The notes beneath the pieces are model-generated. The model made no database searches and had not been told where the DNA came from. It worked only from the letters and a program-made list of their open reading frames with translations. A stretch of DNA of 64,000 bases from Emmonsiellopsis sp. PD_33 (lineage: Eukaryota > Ascomycota > Eurotiomycetes > Onygenales > Ajellomycetaceae): the NCBI GenBank assembly GCA_032988165.1, contig JANTQF010000090.1, forward strand, positions 1 through 64,000. The letters are read 5' to 3'. Of this stretch, positions 21,335 to 31,654 are shown one piece after another. Position 1 is the stretch's first letter. The number at the start of each line of letters is the position of its first letter. The translations under genes and the position numbers were made by a program.

Positions 21335-24300
21335 ATGGCGGACCCAAACAATGTGTCGCAGTACAAGTACTCTGCGATGTCCAACCTGGTTCTCCAGGCG
21401 GACCGCAGATTTGTCACCCGCCGCACCGATGAGGTGACGGGCGACCCTGAGTCGCTTGCTGGTCGCATCAATATTAGGGATATGGGCACACGCGCGTCGC
21501 AAGCTGATGCCGCAAAGACCAAGAAACCTACTGTTGGGCTAAAGGATGTCGAACGAGGCGCCATCGGAGAAGGCGAAGACGTGCTACAGCGGGAACAGCG
21601 AAAACGAAAGAGAGGGGAACAGGCACAGCTCAAAGGCGTTGGCATCTTATCGGCCGCAGATGCGCTTATAGAGGGCCTGAAATATCGACCACGAACCCCG
21701 GCAACTAGGGCGACCTACGACTTGATCCTTACCATGACCGCGAACCACCTCGGAGACGTATCTCATGAAGTCATCCGGAGTGCTGCCGATGCTGTTTTGG
21801 AGCTCTTGAAGGATGAGAATATGAAGGACTTCGACAAGAAAAAGGAAATCGATGACCTGCTTGGCAGCTCAATGGGCCCGAAGGAGTTTAATGAGCTAGT
21901 CAACCTAGGGAAGAAAATTACTGATTACGATGCCCAGGATGAAGACGAAAACATGGAGGACGGCATAGACGGCGTACAGGGTGGCGAGGAACTGGATGAG
22001 AGACAAGGAGTAGCTGTTGTTTTCGACGAATCTGACGAAGACGAAGAAAATCTGGGCCGCGAAGTTCGGGATGCGGACGAGGCGTCTGAAGACGAGGAGA
22101 TGTCGGATAGGGAGGATCAGCCTGGGTTGGACGAAGTTGCTACCGCTGGCGGTGCTGCGGCTGAGAGGGATGAGGGCACCCCTGACGAAGAAATAATAAT
22201 CGACGGCACGACCGACGCCTCTTTAGCCGATAAGCCCAAGCGCGGCGCGCAACTTGTACCTGTCCGCGAAATCGATGCATACTGGCTTCAGCGAGAAATC
22301 GGATCGGTTTACAGTGATGCGCATATACAACAAGAGAAAACCCAAGAAGCGTTACAGATGATGAGCGACAAAACGGAAGATGGCGAAGAGAGGCAGCTCC
22401 GTGACGTGGAAAACGACCTGATGGAACTTTTCGACTACGACTATCCTGAATTGGTTGGAAAACTCATTACAAATAGGGATAGGATCATCTGGGTAACTAG
22501 ATGGAGAAGGGTTGCCGAGGATGCCGATGCCAAAGCTCAGGTCGAAAAAGAAATGATTCAAGCTGGGCACCGAGGCATTTTAGATGAGCTTCATGGCAAG
22601 GCATCTCGAGACGAGGGAGGCGAACGACCTGGGAAAAAGATGAGGGTGGAGCTAATGGATATTGACATTCCATCCAGTCTTAAGCAGGGCGAAGAGGAGC
22701 CTAAGCCAAAAGATGGTGCCCTCCTTGGTGGACTCCAACCTCACAAACTGATCAATCTTGAGAATTTGGTTTTTGATCAAGGCAACCATCTTATGACTAA
22801 CCCCAAGGTCACATTGCCGCAAGGATCCACGAAACGGACGTTTAAGGGCTATGAAGAAATTCATGTTCCGCCGCCTAAGGCCAAGAAAGATCCGAATGAG
22901 CGTCTTATCCCTACGTCAGAACTTCCAGACTGGGCTCGTCCCGGATTTGGCTCCTCAGAGAAGCTCAATCGCATCCAAACCCAGTGTTATCCGACCGCGT
23001 TTAAAGATGATGGCAACATGCTCGTTTGTGCCCCAACAGGTTCGGGAAAGACCAATGTCGCCATGCTCACAATCCTACGCGAAATTGGTAAAAACCGGAA
23101 CCATGAGACTGGTGAGATTATGCTGGACGACTTCAAAATAGTTTACATAGCTCCGTTGAAAGCTCTGGTACAGGAGCAGGTCGGAAATTTTAGCGCAAGA
23201 CTCGAATCTTATGGGATCCGCGTCTCCGAACTCACTGGCGATCGCCAACTCACGAAACAGCAAATTGCGGACACCCAAATCATTGTTACCACACCTGAAA
23301 AATGGGATGTCATCACTCGAAAGGCGACTGACACAAGTTATACACGACTGGTACGACTTGTCATCATCGATGAGATTCATCTGCTCCACGACGACAGAGG
23401 CCCTGTTTTGGAGAGCATTGTCAGCAGGACGATCCGGAAAATCGAACAAACTGGGGATCCAGTGCGCCTTGTTGGACTCAGCGCCACGCTTCCCAACTAT
23501 CGTGATGTTGGTAGTTTCCTGCGCGTTGATCCTGTCAAGGGCCTTTTCCACTTCGACGGCACCTACAGACCTTGTCCGCTAAAGCAGGAGTTCATCGGTG
23601 TCACGGATAAGAAGGCGATCAAACAGCTAAAGACCATGAACGACGTCTGCTACACGAAAGTTATTGAGCAAGTAGGCACCGATAAAAACCAGATGCTCAT
23701 CTTCGTTCACTCCAGAAAAGAAACGGCAAAAACTGCTAGATATATTCGGGACAAGGCTGTTGAGATGGAGACCATCGGTCAAATTTTGAAAAGCGACGCA
23801 GCCAGCCGGGCTATTCTTGCAGAAGAAGCTGATGCGGTCAACGACCCAGCGCTCAAGGATGTGATGCCCTATGGGTTTGGTATTCATCATGCTGGGATGA
23901 GTCTTGCGGATCGTACATCAGTGCAGGATCTTTTCGCAGATGGTAGCTTGCAAGTCCTTGTTTGTACTGCCACCCTTGCGTGGGGTGTCAATCTTCCCGC
24001 CCACACCGTTATTATCAAGGGTACGCAAGTTTACTCGCCAGAGAAGGGTAGCTGGGTCGAATTAAGCCCTCAGGATGTACTTCAAATGCTTGGGCGTGCT
24101 GGTCGGCCACAATACGATGTGTATGGAGAAGGTATCATTATAACATCTCAGGCCGAGATGCAATATTATCTCTCATTGCTCAACCAGCAACTTCCGATTG
24201 AAAGCCAGCTCATGAGCAAGCTTGCCGATAACCTAAACGCTGAGATTGTTCTCGGAAACGTTCGGAATCGCGACGAAGGAGTGGAATGGCTTGGCTACAC

Positions 24301-27300
24301 TTACCTGTTTGTCCGGATGCTTCGCTCCCCTGGTCTTTATGGTGTCGGCACCGACTATGAGAACGACGAAGCCCTCGAACAACGACGGGTGGATCTCATC
24401 CACTCTGCTGCAACCGTACTTGAAAAGGCTAATCTAGTCAAGTATGAGAAGAAGACCGGAAGACTCCAGTCTACAGAACTTGGTCGGATCTCTTCTCATT
24501 ATTACATTACACACAGTTCCATGAGTACCTACAACCACCACCTTCAGCCCATGATCTCAACAATCGACCTTTTCCGGATATTTGCTTTGAGTGATGAGTT
24601 CAAGTACATTCCCGTCCGACAAGATGAAAAACTAGAACTTGCAAAGCTACTGGGCCGCGTCCCTATTCCCGTAAAAGAAAGCATCGAAGAACCACACGCC
24701 AAGATCAATGTCCTATTGCAAGCTTACATATCGCGGCTAAAGCTTGAAGGTCTGGCTTTGATGGCAGACATGGTTTACGTTACACAGTCTGCCGGTCGTA
24801 TTCTTCGAGCAGTCTTTGAGATCGCACTGAGAAAAGGCTGGGCATCTGTTGCGAAAACCGCATTGAATCTTTGCAAAATGGCAGAGAAGCGGATGTGGCC
24901 TACAATGTCTCCTCTCCGCCAATTCCCCACCTGCCCCCGCGATATCGTACAAAAGTCTGAGAGAATCGACGTTCCCTGGTCCAGTTACTTTGACCTTGAT
25001 CCCCCCCGCATGGGAGAGCTTCTGGGCATTCCGAAGGCCGGTAGAACCGTCTGCGATCTCATCTCCAAGTTCCCGCGTCTGGATGTTCAAGCACAAGTCC
25101 AGCCAATGACTCGATCGATGCTCCGTGTGGAACTCACCATCACGCCGAATTTCACTTGGGATGATGGTCTCCATGGAGTTGCCGAGAGTTTCTGGATTGT
25201 TGTCGAAGACTGTGATGGCGAGGATATCCTTTTCCATGACCAATTTATCCTTCGCAAAGATTTTGCTGTCTCTGAAATGAACGAACATCTAGTTGAGTTC
25301 ACGGTGCCCATAACAGAGCCAATGCCTCCTAACTACTTCATTTCGCTTATTTCGGACCGATGGATGCACTCAGAGACAAAAATTGCGGTTTCATTCCAGA
25401 AACTTATCCTCCCGGAACGTTTCCCCGCTCATACACCATTGTTGGATATGCAGCGCGTGCCAGTCAAAGCTCTCAAACGGCCTGAGTACCAAAACCTATA
25501 TCCTCAGTGGGATCATTTCAACAAAGTACAAACTCAGGCGTTCAAGTCACTATTTGACACGGATGACAATGTTTTCCTCGGAGCTCCTACGGGGAGTGGG
25601 AAGACGGTCTGCGCAGAATTCGCCCTACTCCACCATTGGTCCAAGGCGGATTCTGGCAAGGCTGTTTACATCGCCCCATTCCAAGAATTAGTCGATCAAC
25701 GCCTGGCGGATTGGCAAAAGCGCTTAGCCAAACTTAACGGGGGCAAGGACATTTTGAAGCTTACTGGAGAAACCACGGCCGATTTGAAGATCCTTGAGCA
25801 AGCCGACCTTGTTCTCGCCACCCCTATCCAGTGGGATGTCCTGTCGCGACAATGGCAACGACGTAAGAATATCCAGGCGGTTGATCTCTTTATCGCAGAT
25901 GAGCTTCATATGCTAGGCGGTCAAGGTGGCTACGTTTACGAGGTTGTTGTCTCAAGAATGAATTATATTGCCCTTCAGACCGAAAAGGATTTGCGGATGG
26001 TTGGACTTAGCGTTCCGCTCTCGAACGCCCGAGACATTGGAGAATGGCTGGGGGCTAAAAAACATACAATCTATAACTTCAGCCCTCATGTACGTCCAGT
26101 GCCATTGGAATTGCACATCCAGTCATTTACCATTCCCCATTTCCCATCTCTCATGCTTGCCATGGCGAAACCAGCATTTGCGTCGATCCTTCAGCTATCT
26201 CCAGATAAGCCCGCCCTCTTGTTCGTACCGACCCGAAAACAAACACGTTCCACGGCTATGGACATGCTAGCTGCTTGCGTTGCGGCGGATGATGAGGACA
26301 GATTCCTGCATGCTGACATTGAGGAGATCACTCCACTACTCAATCGGATTGAGGAGCCAGCCCTCGCAGAGTCCATTTCGCACGGAATTGGTTATTACCA
26401 TGAGGCACTCAGCGTTAGTGACAAGCGCATCGTCACGCATCTTTTCAAGATCGGTGCGATCCAGGTCATGCTTGCCTCGCGAGATGTCTGCTGGGAGATC
26501 GATATCACGGCGCATCTCGTTATCGTCATGAACACTCAATTCTTCGACGGTCGAGAGCATCGTTATATCGATTATCCGATCAGTGAGATCCTTCAGATGT
26601 TCGGAAAAGCTTCTCGTCCTCTTGAGGATAGGAGCGGAAAGGGCGTGCTCATGGTACCTGCGGTCAAGCGCGACTATTATAAGAAGTTCTTGAACGAAGC
26701 CTTGCCAATCGAAAGTCATCTGCAAATATACCTCCATGACGCCTTCGTTACCGAAATCAGTACTAGAACCATCGCCTCCACTCAGGATGCGGTAGATTGG
26801 ATGACCTACACATACTTCTACCGTCGCCTTCTCGCGAACCCCAGTTACTATGGCTTGACCGATGTGAGCCACGAAGGCTTGAGCACATTCCTCTCCGAAC
26901 TTGTCGAAAACACGCTCAGGGAGCTTTCTGAAGCCAGGATCATTGATCTAGATGAGGAGGATGATACCATCTCTCCGCTGAACGCCGCGATGATCGCCGC
27001 ATACTATAACATCTCGTTTATTACGATGCAAACGTTCCTACTTTCTCTGACCTCTAGAACCAAGCTTAAGGGCATCCTCGAAATCGTCACGTCAGCCACG
27101 GAGTTTGAATCCATCCAAGTCCGGCGCCATGAAGAGCACATTCTCCGTCGTGTCTATGATCGGGTGCCAGTTAAGATGTCGCAACCCGTTTATGACTCGC
27201 CACACTTCAAAGCATTCGTGCTTTTGCAAGCTCATTTCTCCCGCATGCAGCTTCCAATTGATTTGGTGAAGGATCAGGAGGTCATCGTCAGTAAGGTGCT

Positions 27301-28072
27301 GAATCTACTGAGTGCTTGTGTCGATGTGCTGTCGTCCGAGGGACATTTGAACGCGATGAACGCGATGGAAATGTCGCAAATGGTTGTTCAAGCCATGTGG
27401 GATCGGGATAGTCCGTTGAAACAGATTCCTCATTTCGGCCCCGAGGTCATCAAAGTGGCGAATGAGTTCAAGTATGTTTTTCCTCTGCCCTCCATCACTA
27501 AAGGTACAGTCACTAACCACATTCCTACCCGCAGAATCAAGGATATCTTCGAGTTCATGGAAGCCATGGACCCATCAGAGAACAAGGACTACGCGACCCT
27601 CGTCAAGCGCCTTGGCCTCGATAACAAGCAACTTTCCCAAGCCGCAGCCTTCACCAACGACAAATACCCCAACGTGGATCTGGACTATACTCTTGTGGAC
27701 GAGGACAGCATCACCGCCGGCGAGCCCGCATACATCAATGTCAAAATCGAGCGGGATGTTGAAGAGGATGAAGAAGTTGATACGACGGTGTTTGCTCCCT
27801 TCTACCCAGGCAAGAAGATGGAGAACTGGTGGCTCGTGGTTGGAGAGGAGAAGACCAACAGTCTGCTCGCTACCAAGCGTGTCACGATTGGAAAGAAACT
27901 GCAGGTCAAGCTGGAGTATATCGTTCCGACACCTGGGGAGCATGAGTTGACGCTGTTCTTGATGAGCGATAGTTATGTGGGTGTTGATCAGGATCCGTCG
28001 TTTAAGATTACGGCTGCAGAGGGGATGGATGAGGATGAAGAGGAGGAGGAGGAGGAAGAGGAAGAAGAGTAG
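21335..28072 (+). CDS. BRR2: U5 snRNP RNA helicase BRR2
   Basis: Ski2-like DEIH helicase that unwinds U4/U6 during spliceosome activation. The open frame is 2245 aa, starting MADPNNVSQYKYSAMSNLVL. An acidic N-terminal region spans about residues 190-290. The active cassette has Walker A APTGSGKT at about 566-573, DEIHLLHDDRGP at about 679, LSATLPNYRD, ATLAWGVNLPAHTV and QMLGRAGRPQYD. The C-terminal cassette has GAPTGSGKT at about 1416 and ADELHMLGGQGG, but its motif III is SVPLS instead of SAT and the GRAGR equivalent is GKASRPL, as expected for the inactive second cassette. Two Sec63 units follow the cassettes. The segment 27472-27534 (63 nt, GTATGT...CACTAAC...CGCAG) is most likely an in-frame intron, giving 2224 aa and joining ANEFK to IKDIFEFMEAMDPSE. 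The tail is a run of Glu. Confidence 0.97.
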   Translation: MADPNNVSQYKYSAMSNLVLQADRRFVTRRTDEVTGDPESLAGRINIRDMGTRASQADAAKTKKPTVGLKDVERGAIGEGEDVLQREQRKRKRGEQAQLKGVGILSAADALIEGLKYRPRTPATRATYDLILTMTANHLGDVSHEVIRSAADAVLELLKDENMKDFDKKKEIDDLLGSSMGPKEFNELVNLGKKITDYDAQDEDENMEDGIDGVQGGEELDERQGVAVVFDESDEDEENLGREVRDADEASEDEEMSDREDQPGLDEVATAGGAAAERDEGTPDEEIIIDGTTDASLADKPKRGAQLVPVREIDAYWLQREIGSVYSDAHIQQEKTQEALQMMSDKTEDGEERQLRDVENDLMELFDYDYPELVGKLITNRDRIIWVTRWRRVAEDADAKAQVEKEMIQAGHRGILDELHGKASRDEGGERPGKKMRVELMDIDIPSSLKQGEEEPKPKDGALLGGLQPHKLINLENLVFDQGNHLMTNPKVTLPQGSTKRTFKGYEEIHVPPPKAKKDPNERLIPTSELPDWARPGFGSSEKLNRIQTQCYPTAFKDDGNMLVCAPTGSGKTNVAMLTILREIGKNRNHETGEIMLDDFKIVYIAPLKALVQEQVGNFSARLESYGIRVSELTGDRQLTKQQIADTQIIVTTPEKWDVITRKATDTSYTRLVRLVIIDEIHLLHDDRGPVLESIVSRTIRKIEQTGDPVRLVGLSATLPNYRDVGSFLRVDPVKGLFHFDGTYRPCPLKQEFIGVTDKKAIKQLKTMNDVCYTKVIEQVGTDKNQMLIFVHSRKETAKTARYIRDKAVEMETIGQILKSDAASRAILAEEADAVNDPALKDVMPYGFGIHHAGMSLADRTSVQDLFADGSLQVLVCTATLAWGVNLPAHTVIIKGTQVYSPEKGSWVELSPQDVLQMLGRAGRPQYDVYGEGIIITSQAEMQYYLSLLNQQLPIESQLMSKLADNLNAEIVLGNVRNRDEGVEWLGYTYLFVRMLRSPGLYGVGTDYENDEALEQRRVDLIHSAATVLEKANLVKYEKKTGRLQSTELGRISSHYYITHSSMSTYNHHLQPMISTIDLFRIFALSDEFKYIPVRQDEKLELAKLLGRVPIPVKESIEEPHAKINVLLQAYISRLKLEGLALMADMVYVTQSAGRILRAVFEIALRKGWASVAKTALNLCKMAEKRMWPTMSPLRQFPTCPRDIVQKSERIDVPWSSYFDLDPPRMGELLGIPKAGRTVCDLISKFPRLDVQAQVQPMTRSMLRVELTITPNFTWDDGLHGVAESFWIVVEDCDGEDILFHDQFILRKDFAVSEMNEHLVEFTVPITEPMPPNYFISLISDRWMHSETKIAVSFQKLILPERFPAHTPLLDMQRVPVKALKRPEYQNLYPQWDHFNKVQTQAFKSLFDTDDNVFLGAPTGSGKTVCAEFALLHHWSKADSGKAVYIAPFQELVDQRLADWQKRLAKLNGGKDILKLTGETTADLKILEQADLVLATPIQWDVLSRQWQRRKNIQAVDLFIADELHMLGGQGGYVYEVVVSRMNYIALQTEKDLRMVGLSVPLSNARDIGEWLGAKKHTIYNFSPHVRPVPLELHIQSFTIPHFPSLMLAMAKPAFASILQLSPDKPALLFVPTRKQTRSTAMDMLAACVAADDEDRFLHADIEEITPLLNRIEEPALAESISHGIGYYHEALSVSDKRIVTHLFKIGAIQVMLASRDVCWEIDITAHLVIVMNTQFFDGREHRYIDYPISEILQMFGKASRPLEDRSGKGVLMVPAVKRDYYKKFLNEALPIESHLQIYLHDAFVTEISTRTIASTQDAVDWMTYTYFYRRLLANPSYYGLTDVSHEGLSTFLSELVENTLRELSEARIIDLDEEDDTISPLNAAMIAAYYNISFITMQTFLLSLTSRTKLKGILEIVTSATEFESIQVRRHEEHILRRVYDRVPVKMSQPVYDSPHFKAFVLLQAHFSRMQLPIDLVKDQEVIVSKVLNLLSACVDVLSSEGHLNAMNAMEMSQMVVQAMWDRDSPLKQIPHFGPEVIKVANEFKYVFPLPSITKGTVTNHIPTRRIKDIFEFMEAMDPSENKDYATLVKRLGLDNKQLSQAAAFTNDKYPNVDLDYTLVDEDSITAGEPAYINVKIERDVEEDEEVDTTVFAPFYPGKKMENWWLVVGEEKTNSLLATKRVTIGKKLQVKLEYIVPTPGEHELTLFLMSDSYVGVDQDPSFKITAAEGMDEDEEEEEEEEEEE
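27472..27534 (+). other. Probable in-frame, stop-free intron in BRR2
   Basis: The segment begins GTATGT, has the branch-like sequence CACTAAC 26-20 nt before its end, and ends CCGCAG. It is 63 nt (21 codons) without a stop, so a gene finder can read through it. Its translation (VFPLPSITKGTVTNHIPT...) interrupts a conserved BRR2 stretch. Splicing gives AAA ATC AAG GAT, so Lys-Ile-Lys-Asp. Confidence 0.8.
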
Positions 28073-28586
28073 ATGATGGCGGCGGGATATTTTTCTATTT
28101 TGCTCTATTGATTTAGTATGCTTCTAATTTCTGCTTTAGACTGTATTATGTGCTGCATGTATGATTGCTATATGCTTGTTTGGCGGTTTATCTTTGTATT
28201 CTGGGATTAGGGAACAATAGGCTGAATATTTCTGAATATCTCCTGTGTTGTAGCTTTCCATCCGTGTGAAACTCGAGCAATACGAGACGTAATACCCCTT
28301 TTCCCTATTTAAATATTTGGTGGCGCCTACATAGCTTCTTAAATAACTAGTTACCCCGCACGGTCCCAGCTTCTCCAACTGCCAGATCGAGCTCCATCCA
28401 ACATCAACATCAACATCATCGACATCAACAACATCGACATCTACCACGCAATATCACACCCCATCAACACGGCTCTTGAGTCAGCAATCAGAGCATTGTT
28501 GAGCTTAGTCTTTCTACCTCTCTCACAATAGGCTGCCCTTATATTCTCCACCCAGTCTAGCAGGAGTGATATCCGCTATTGTCACC
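28073..28586. other. Intergenic with CATCAA-type microsatellite
   Basis: BRR2 3' region and promoter of the S9 peptidase gene. Near 28396-28442 there is an imperfect (CATCAA)/(GACATC) trinucleotide-type repeat, about 150 bp upstream of the ATG. No gene is seen. Confidence 0.55.
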
Positions 28587-30856
28587 ATGACGAGACGAGC
28601 TTCCAAGTTTACCCCCGAGTACGTCCCCTCCAACCCATTTCTCAAAGCTTCAAGATATATAAACGGGAGTTCTACCTCTTATATTTCAAAGCTAACCATT
28701 GGCTCGTCCATAGGGTAATGCTGAGCACCCCCCGCCGCTCCGCCGGCATCCCCAATCCCTCAGGCACTCTGCTCGCCTACACCCAATCCATATACTCGTT
28801 TGAATCGCACTCCACCACCACCGAACTTCGAGTCCTACACGTTGCAACGGGCTCTTCCACGGCGCTCACAAACGAATTCCGAGGAACCCCCCAATGGTTA
28901 GGTGACGAGGATAGACTCATCTGGCTAAAGCCGGAGGATAATGGGCACACAAGCTTCCTTGTCGGTGACGCCCGGGGTAATGAAGACCCGTACATTGCTG
29001 GCTCCGCGCCTGGAGCTGTGGCTGATCTCAAGGTTACTACCCTTTCATCGGGCTTGATCGGTTTGGCCGTGTCTGGCAAGGCGAATACGGACGGGTCGCT
29101 TTATGACGCTTCAACGGCGAAGAAGCCGCTTAGCTCTGGGAAACTGTACACGTCGATTTTCGTCAGGCATTGGGACGAGTATATCCAGCCGCAGAAAAAT
29201 GCGATTTGGTATGGGACACTTCAGAAGGCAGCTCCATCGGAACAGGGGAGCAGGGAGAAGTATCAGCTTTCTGAGTTGAAGAATTTGTTAAAGCTCGTTG
29301 ATGCGCAGCATTTGGAGTCGCCCATTCCGCCATTTGGTGGGTCGGATCATTTTGATATCTGCCCAAAGGGGATTGTGTTTGTGGCGAAGGATCCGGAATT
29401 GAATCAGGCTACGCATACGAAATGTGTGCTATACTACTGTCCAATGTCGTCTTGGACGCAGTCGGTTCCTGTTTCTGCGAATGCTATTTCGCTTACTGGT
29501 CTGAATGGAGCAATTTCGTCTCCAGTTCTCTCTCCTGTGAAGCACACGCTGGCTGTCCTGGCTATGAGGGAGGACGGATATGAATCCGACAAAAACAGAC
29601 TGATTATCATTCCAGGTCTATTCGACGGACAGGCTAAATCAGTTGAACTGTTTTCAACAGAAGACGGCGAGGGCGCCTGGGACCTAAGCCCAAGCTCACT
29701 AGTCTGGGGAGAAGACGATTCCGACCTTTTTATCAAGGCCGAAGACACCGGCCGCGGGACTGTCTTCAGACTCCCTCTTAGTGGTGACTACGCAACAGCA
29801 ACTACCAAACAGCTGCGAAAACTAACCAACTCTGGATACGTAACAAACGTTGCCCCAGCATCCAAGAAGCTGTTTCTGTCCAGCACCAGTTTTGTGGAGA
29901 ACAGCGTGTTTTCGGTAATAGAACTGTCCGACATATCCCAATCCAACCTTATTTGCTCCGACTCACGCGGCGGAACATCGCTCGGCCTATCCCCCAACCA
30001 AGTCAGCGACATCTGGTGGAAAGGTGCAGAAGACCACCCAGTTCATGCATGGGTGGTTAAGCCTTCCAATTTCGACCCGACCAAACGATACCCCCTCTGC
30101 TATCTCATCCACGGCGGCCCGCAAGGAGCCTGGAACGACCAATGGAGCACGCGCTGGAACCCGGCCGTCTTCGCAGAGCAAGGCTACGTCGTCATCACTC
30201 CAAACCCCACAGGTAGCACGGGCTATGGCCAACCTTTCACAGACGCGATCAAAAACGAATGGGGCGGCCGCCCCTACGAAGATATCGTCAAGGGCTTCGA
30301 ATACATCGAGCGCGAACTCGACTACGTTGACACCACCCGCGCGGTGGCTCTTGGCGCCTCCTACGGTGGATTCATGATGAACTGGATCCAAGGCCACGAG
30401 CTGGGTCGCAAATTCAAGGCCCTCGTCACCCACGACGGGATTTTCAGTACCAAATTCGCTCTAGCCACGGAGGAGCTCTACTTCCCCATCCACGATCTAA
30501 AGGGCGTCTACTGGCAAGTTCCACAGAACTGGGAGCGGTGGGACCCGTCTAATTTCCTAGAGAATTGGGCCACGCCACATCTGATCATCCATAATGAGCG
30601 TGATTATCGGCTGACGATTGCGGAGGGCCTGGCGGCGTTTAATGTGCTGCAGATGCGAGGCGTGGAGAGTGCGTTTTTGACGTTTCCCGATGAGAATCAT
30701 TGGGTGTTGAAGCCGGAGAATTCGCTCGTTTGGCATCGGACTGTTATTAATTGGATTAATCGGTTTGTGGGGTTGCCGAAGTTGGTGGAGGCGGAGGGGC
30801 AAGAAGGGGATGAGAAGGGGGGTGTACAAGGGGTGGAAAATAAGGTCATGAATTGA
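28587..30856 (+). CDS. S9 family peptidase, dipeptidyl-peptidase V-like
   Basis: Serine peptidase of the prolyl-oligopeptidase clan (S9), expected to release dipeptides or acyl-amino acids from peptides. Exon 1 28587-28618 (MTRRASKFTPE), intron 28619-28713 (GTACGT...CATAG), exon 2 28714-30856; 724 aa. The N-terminal half is a beta-propeller-like region. The alpha/beta hydrolase part has LIHGGPQGAWNDQWSTRWN and the nucleophile elbow ALGASYGGFMMNW (Ser about 560). Asp about 641 is in IIHNERDYRL and His about 673 in PDENHWVL, completing the triad. There is no N-terminal signal peptide, so unlike secreted DPP V this looks intracellular. The start is supported by the splice that restores a smooth N-terminus; the ATG at 28718 would be the alternative. 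Confidence 0.9.
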
Positions 30857-31654
30857 GCTTTGTCGGATGAGTTTATTATTTCTTTATTGTGTTGGATGAA
30901 ATGGATTGATTGGATGGATGAATGAATGAATATGCATAGCTGAATATGTTTTGATTAGCTGATTACTAGCCGATGTTTTTTTTACGGGGTTCCTTTTATA
31001 TTTATTCTTTTGTAGCTAACATACAAATTCCATTTTATTCAAGGAGACTGATGAAATCCCATCCAAGTTCCATGTGTTGGAAGGGGTTAGTTATATCATA
31101 GTGAAATACTGTTAGCTACATATCAACCTTTTTGAGGTGGGGATATGGTAGATAGTTACACAGCTGAGGGATGTTATGGGATAGTTAGTATTTCCATCAT
31201 TGGTACGATGGATTTCTAAATATAGTGGCTAGATGGCCAGGAATTAATGGATGTGATATGACATGGTATGATATGATATAATAGAGAGATGCGATAGAGA
31301 GATAACTAGGTAGGTATGGATGGAGATGAAAAGGAGGGAGGGGGGCATAACATAACATAACATCCAACATAGGTAATAACAGGGTAGTTAGAAGAGAGAG
31401 AAATAGATAAAAATAACTAGTCCAACAAGTCCAATTCCCAGGAAAAACCAACAGGGCGAGCAGGATTTAAATAAGACAAAGGGAAGCAAGGCGCTGACAG
31501 TACTGTTGCTTGTGAGGAAAAGAAAAGAAAAGAAAAAGAAAAAGAAAGCTCAGAGGGAGACCAGACCAGACCATAAATATATCCATGCGTATACATAACC
31601 CGAACAAGAAAACAAAATGACAGGACGCATGCATCCACTCGCCCACCCACAGAC
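30857..31654. other. Intergenic, convergent 3' ends, AT-rich with short repeats
   Basis: About 800 bp between the convergent peptidase and kinase genes. It includes GATATGA/TATGATA repeats near 31255-31285, a (CATAA)n microsatellite near 31346-31363 and an A/G-rich AAAAGAAAAG tract near 31515-31550. No gene. Confidence 0.6.
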
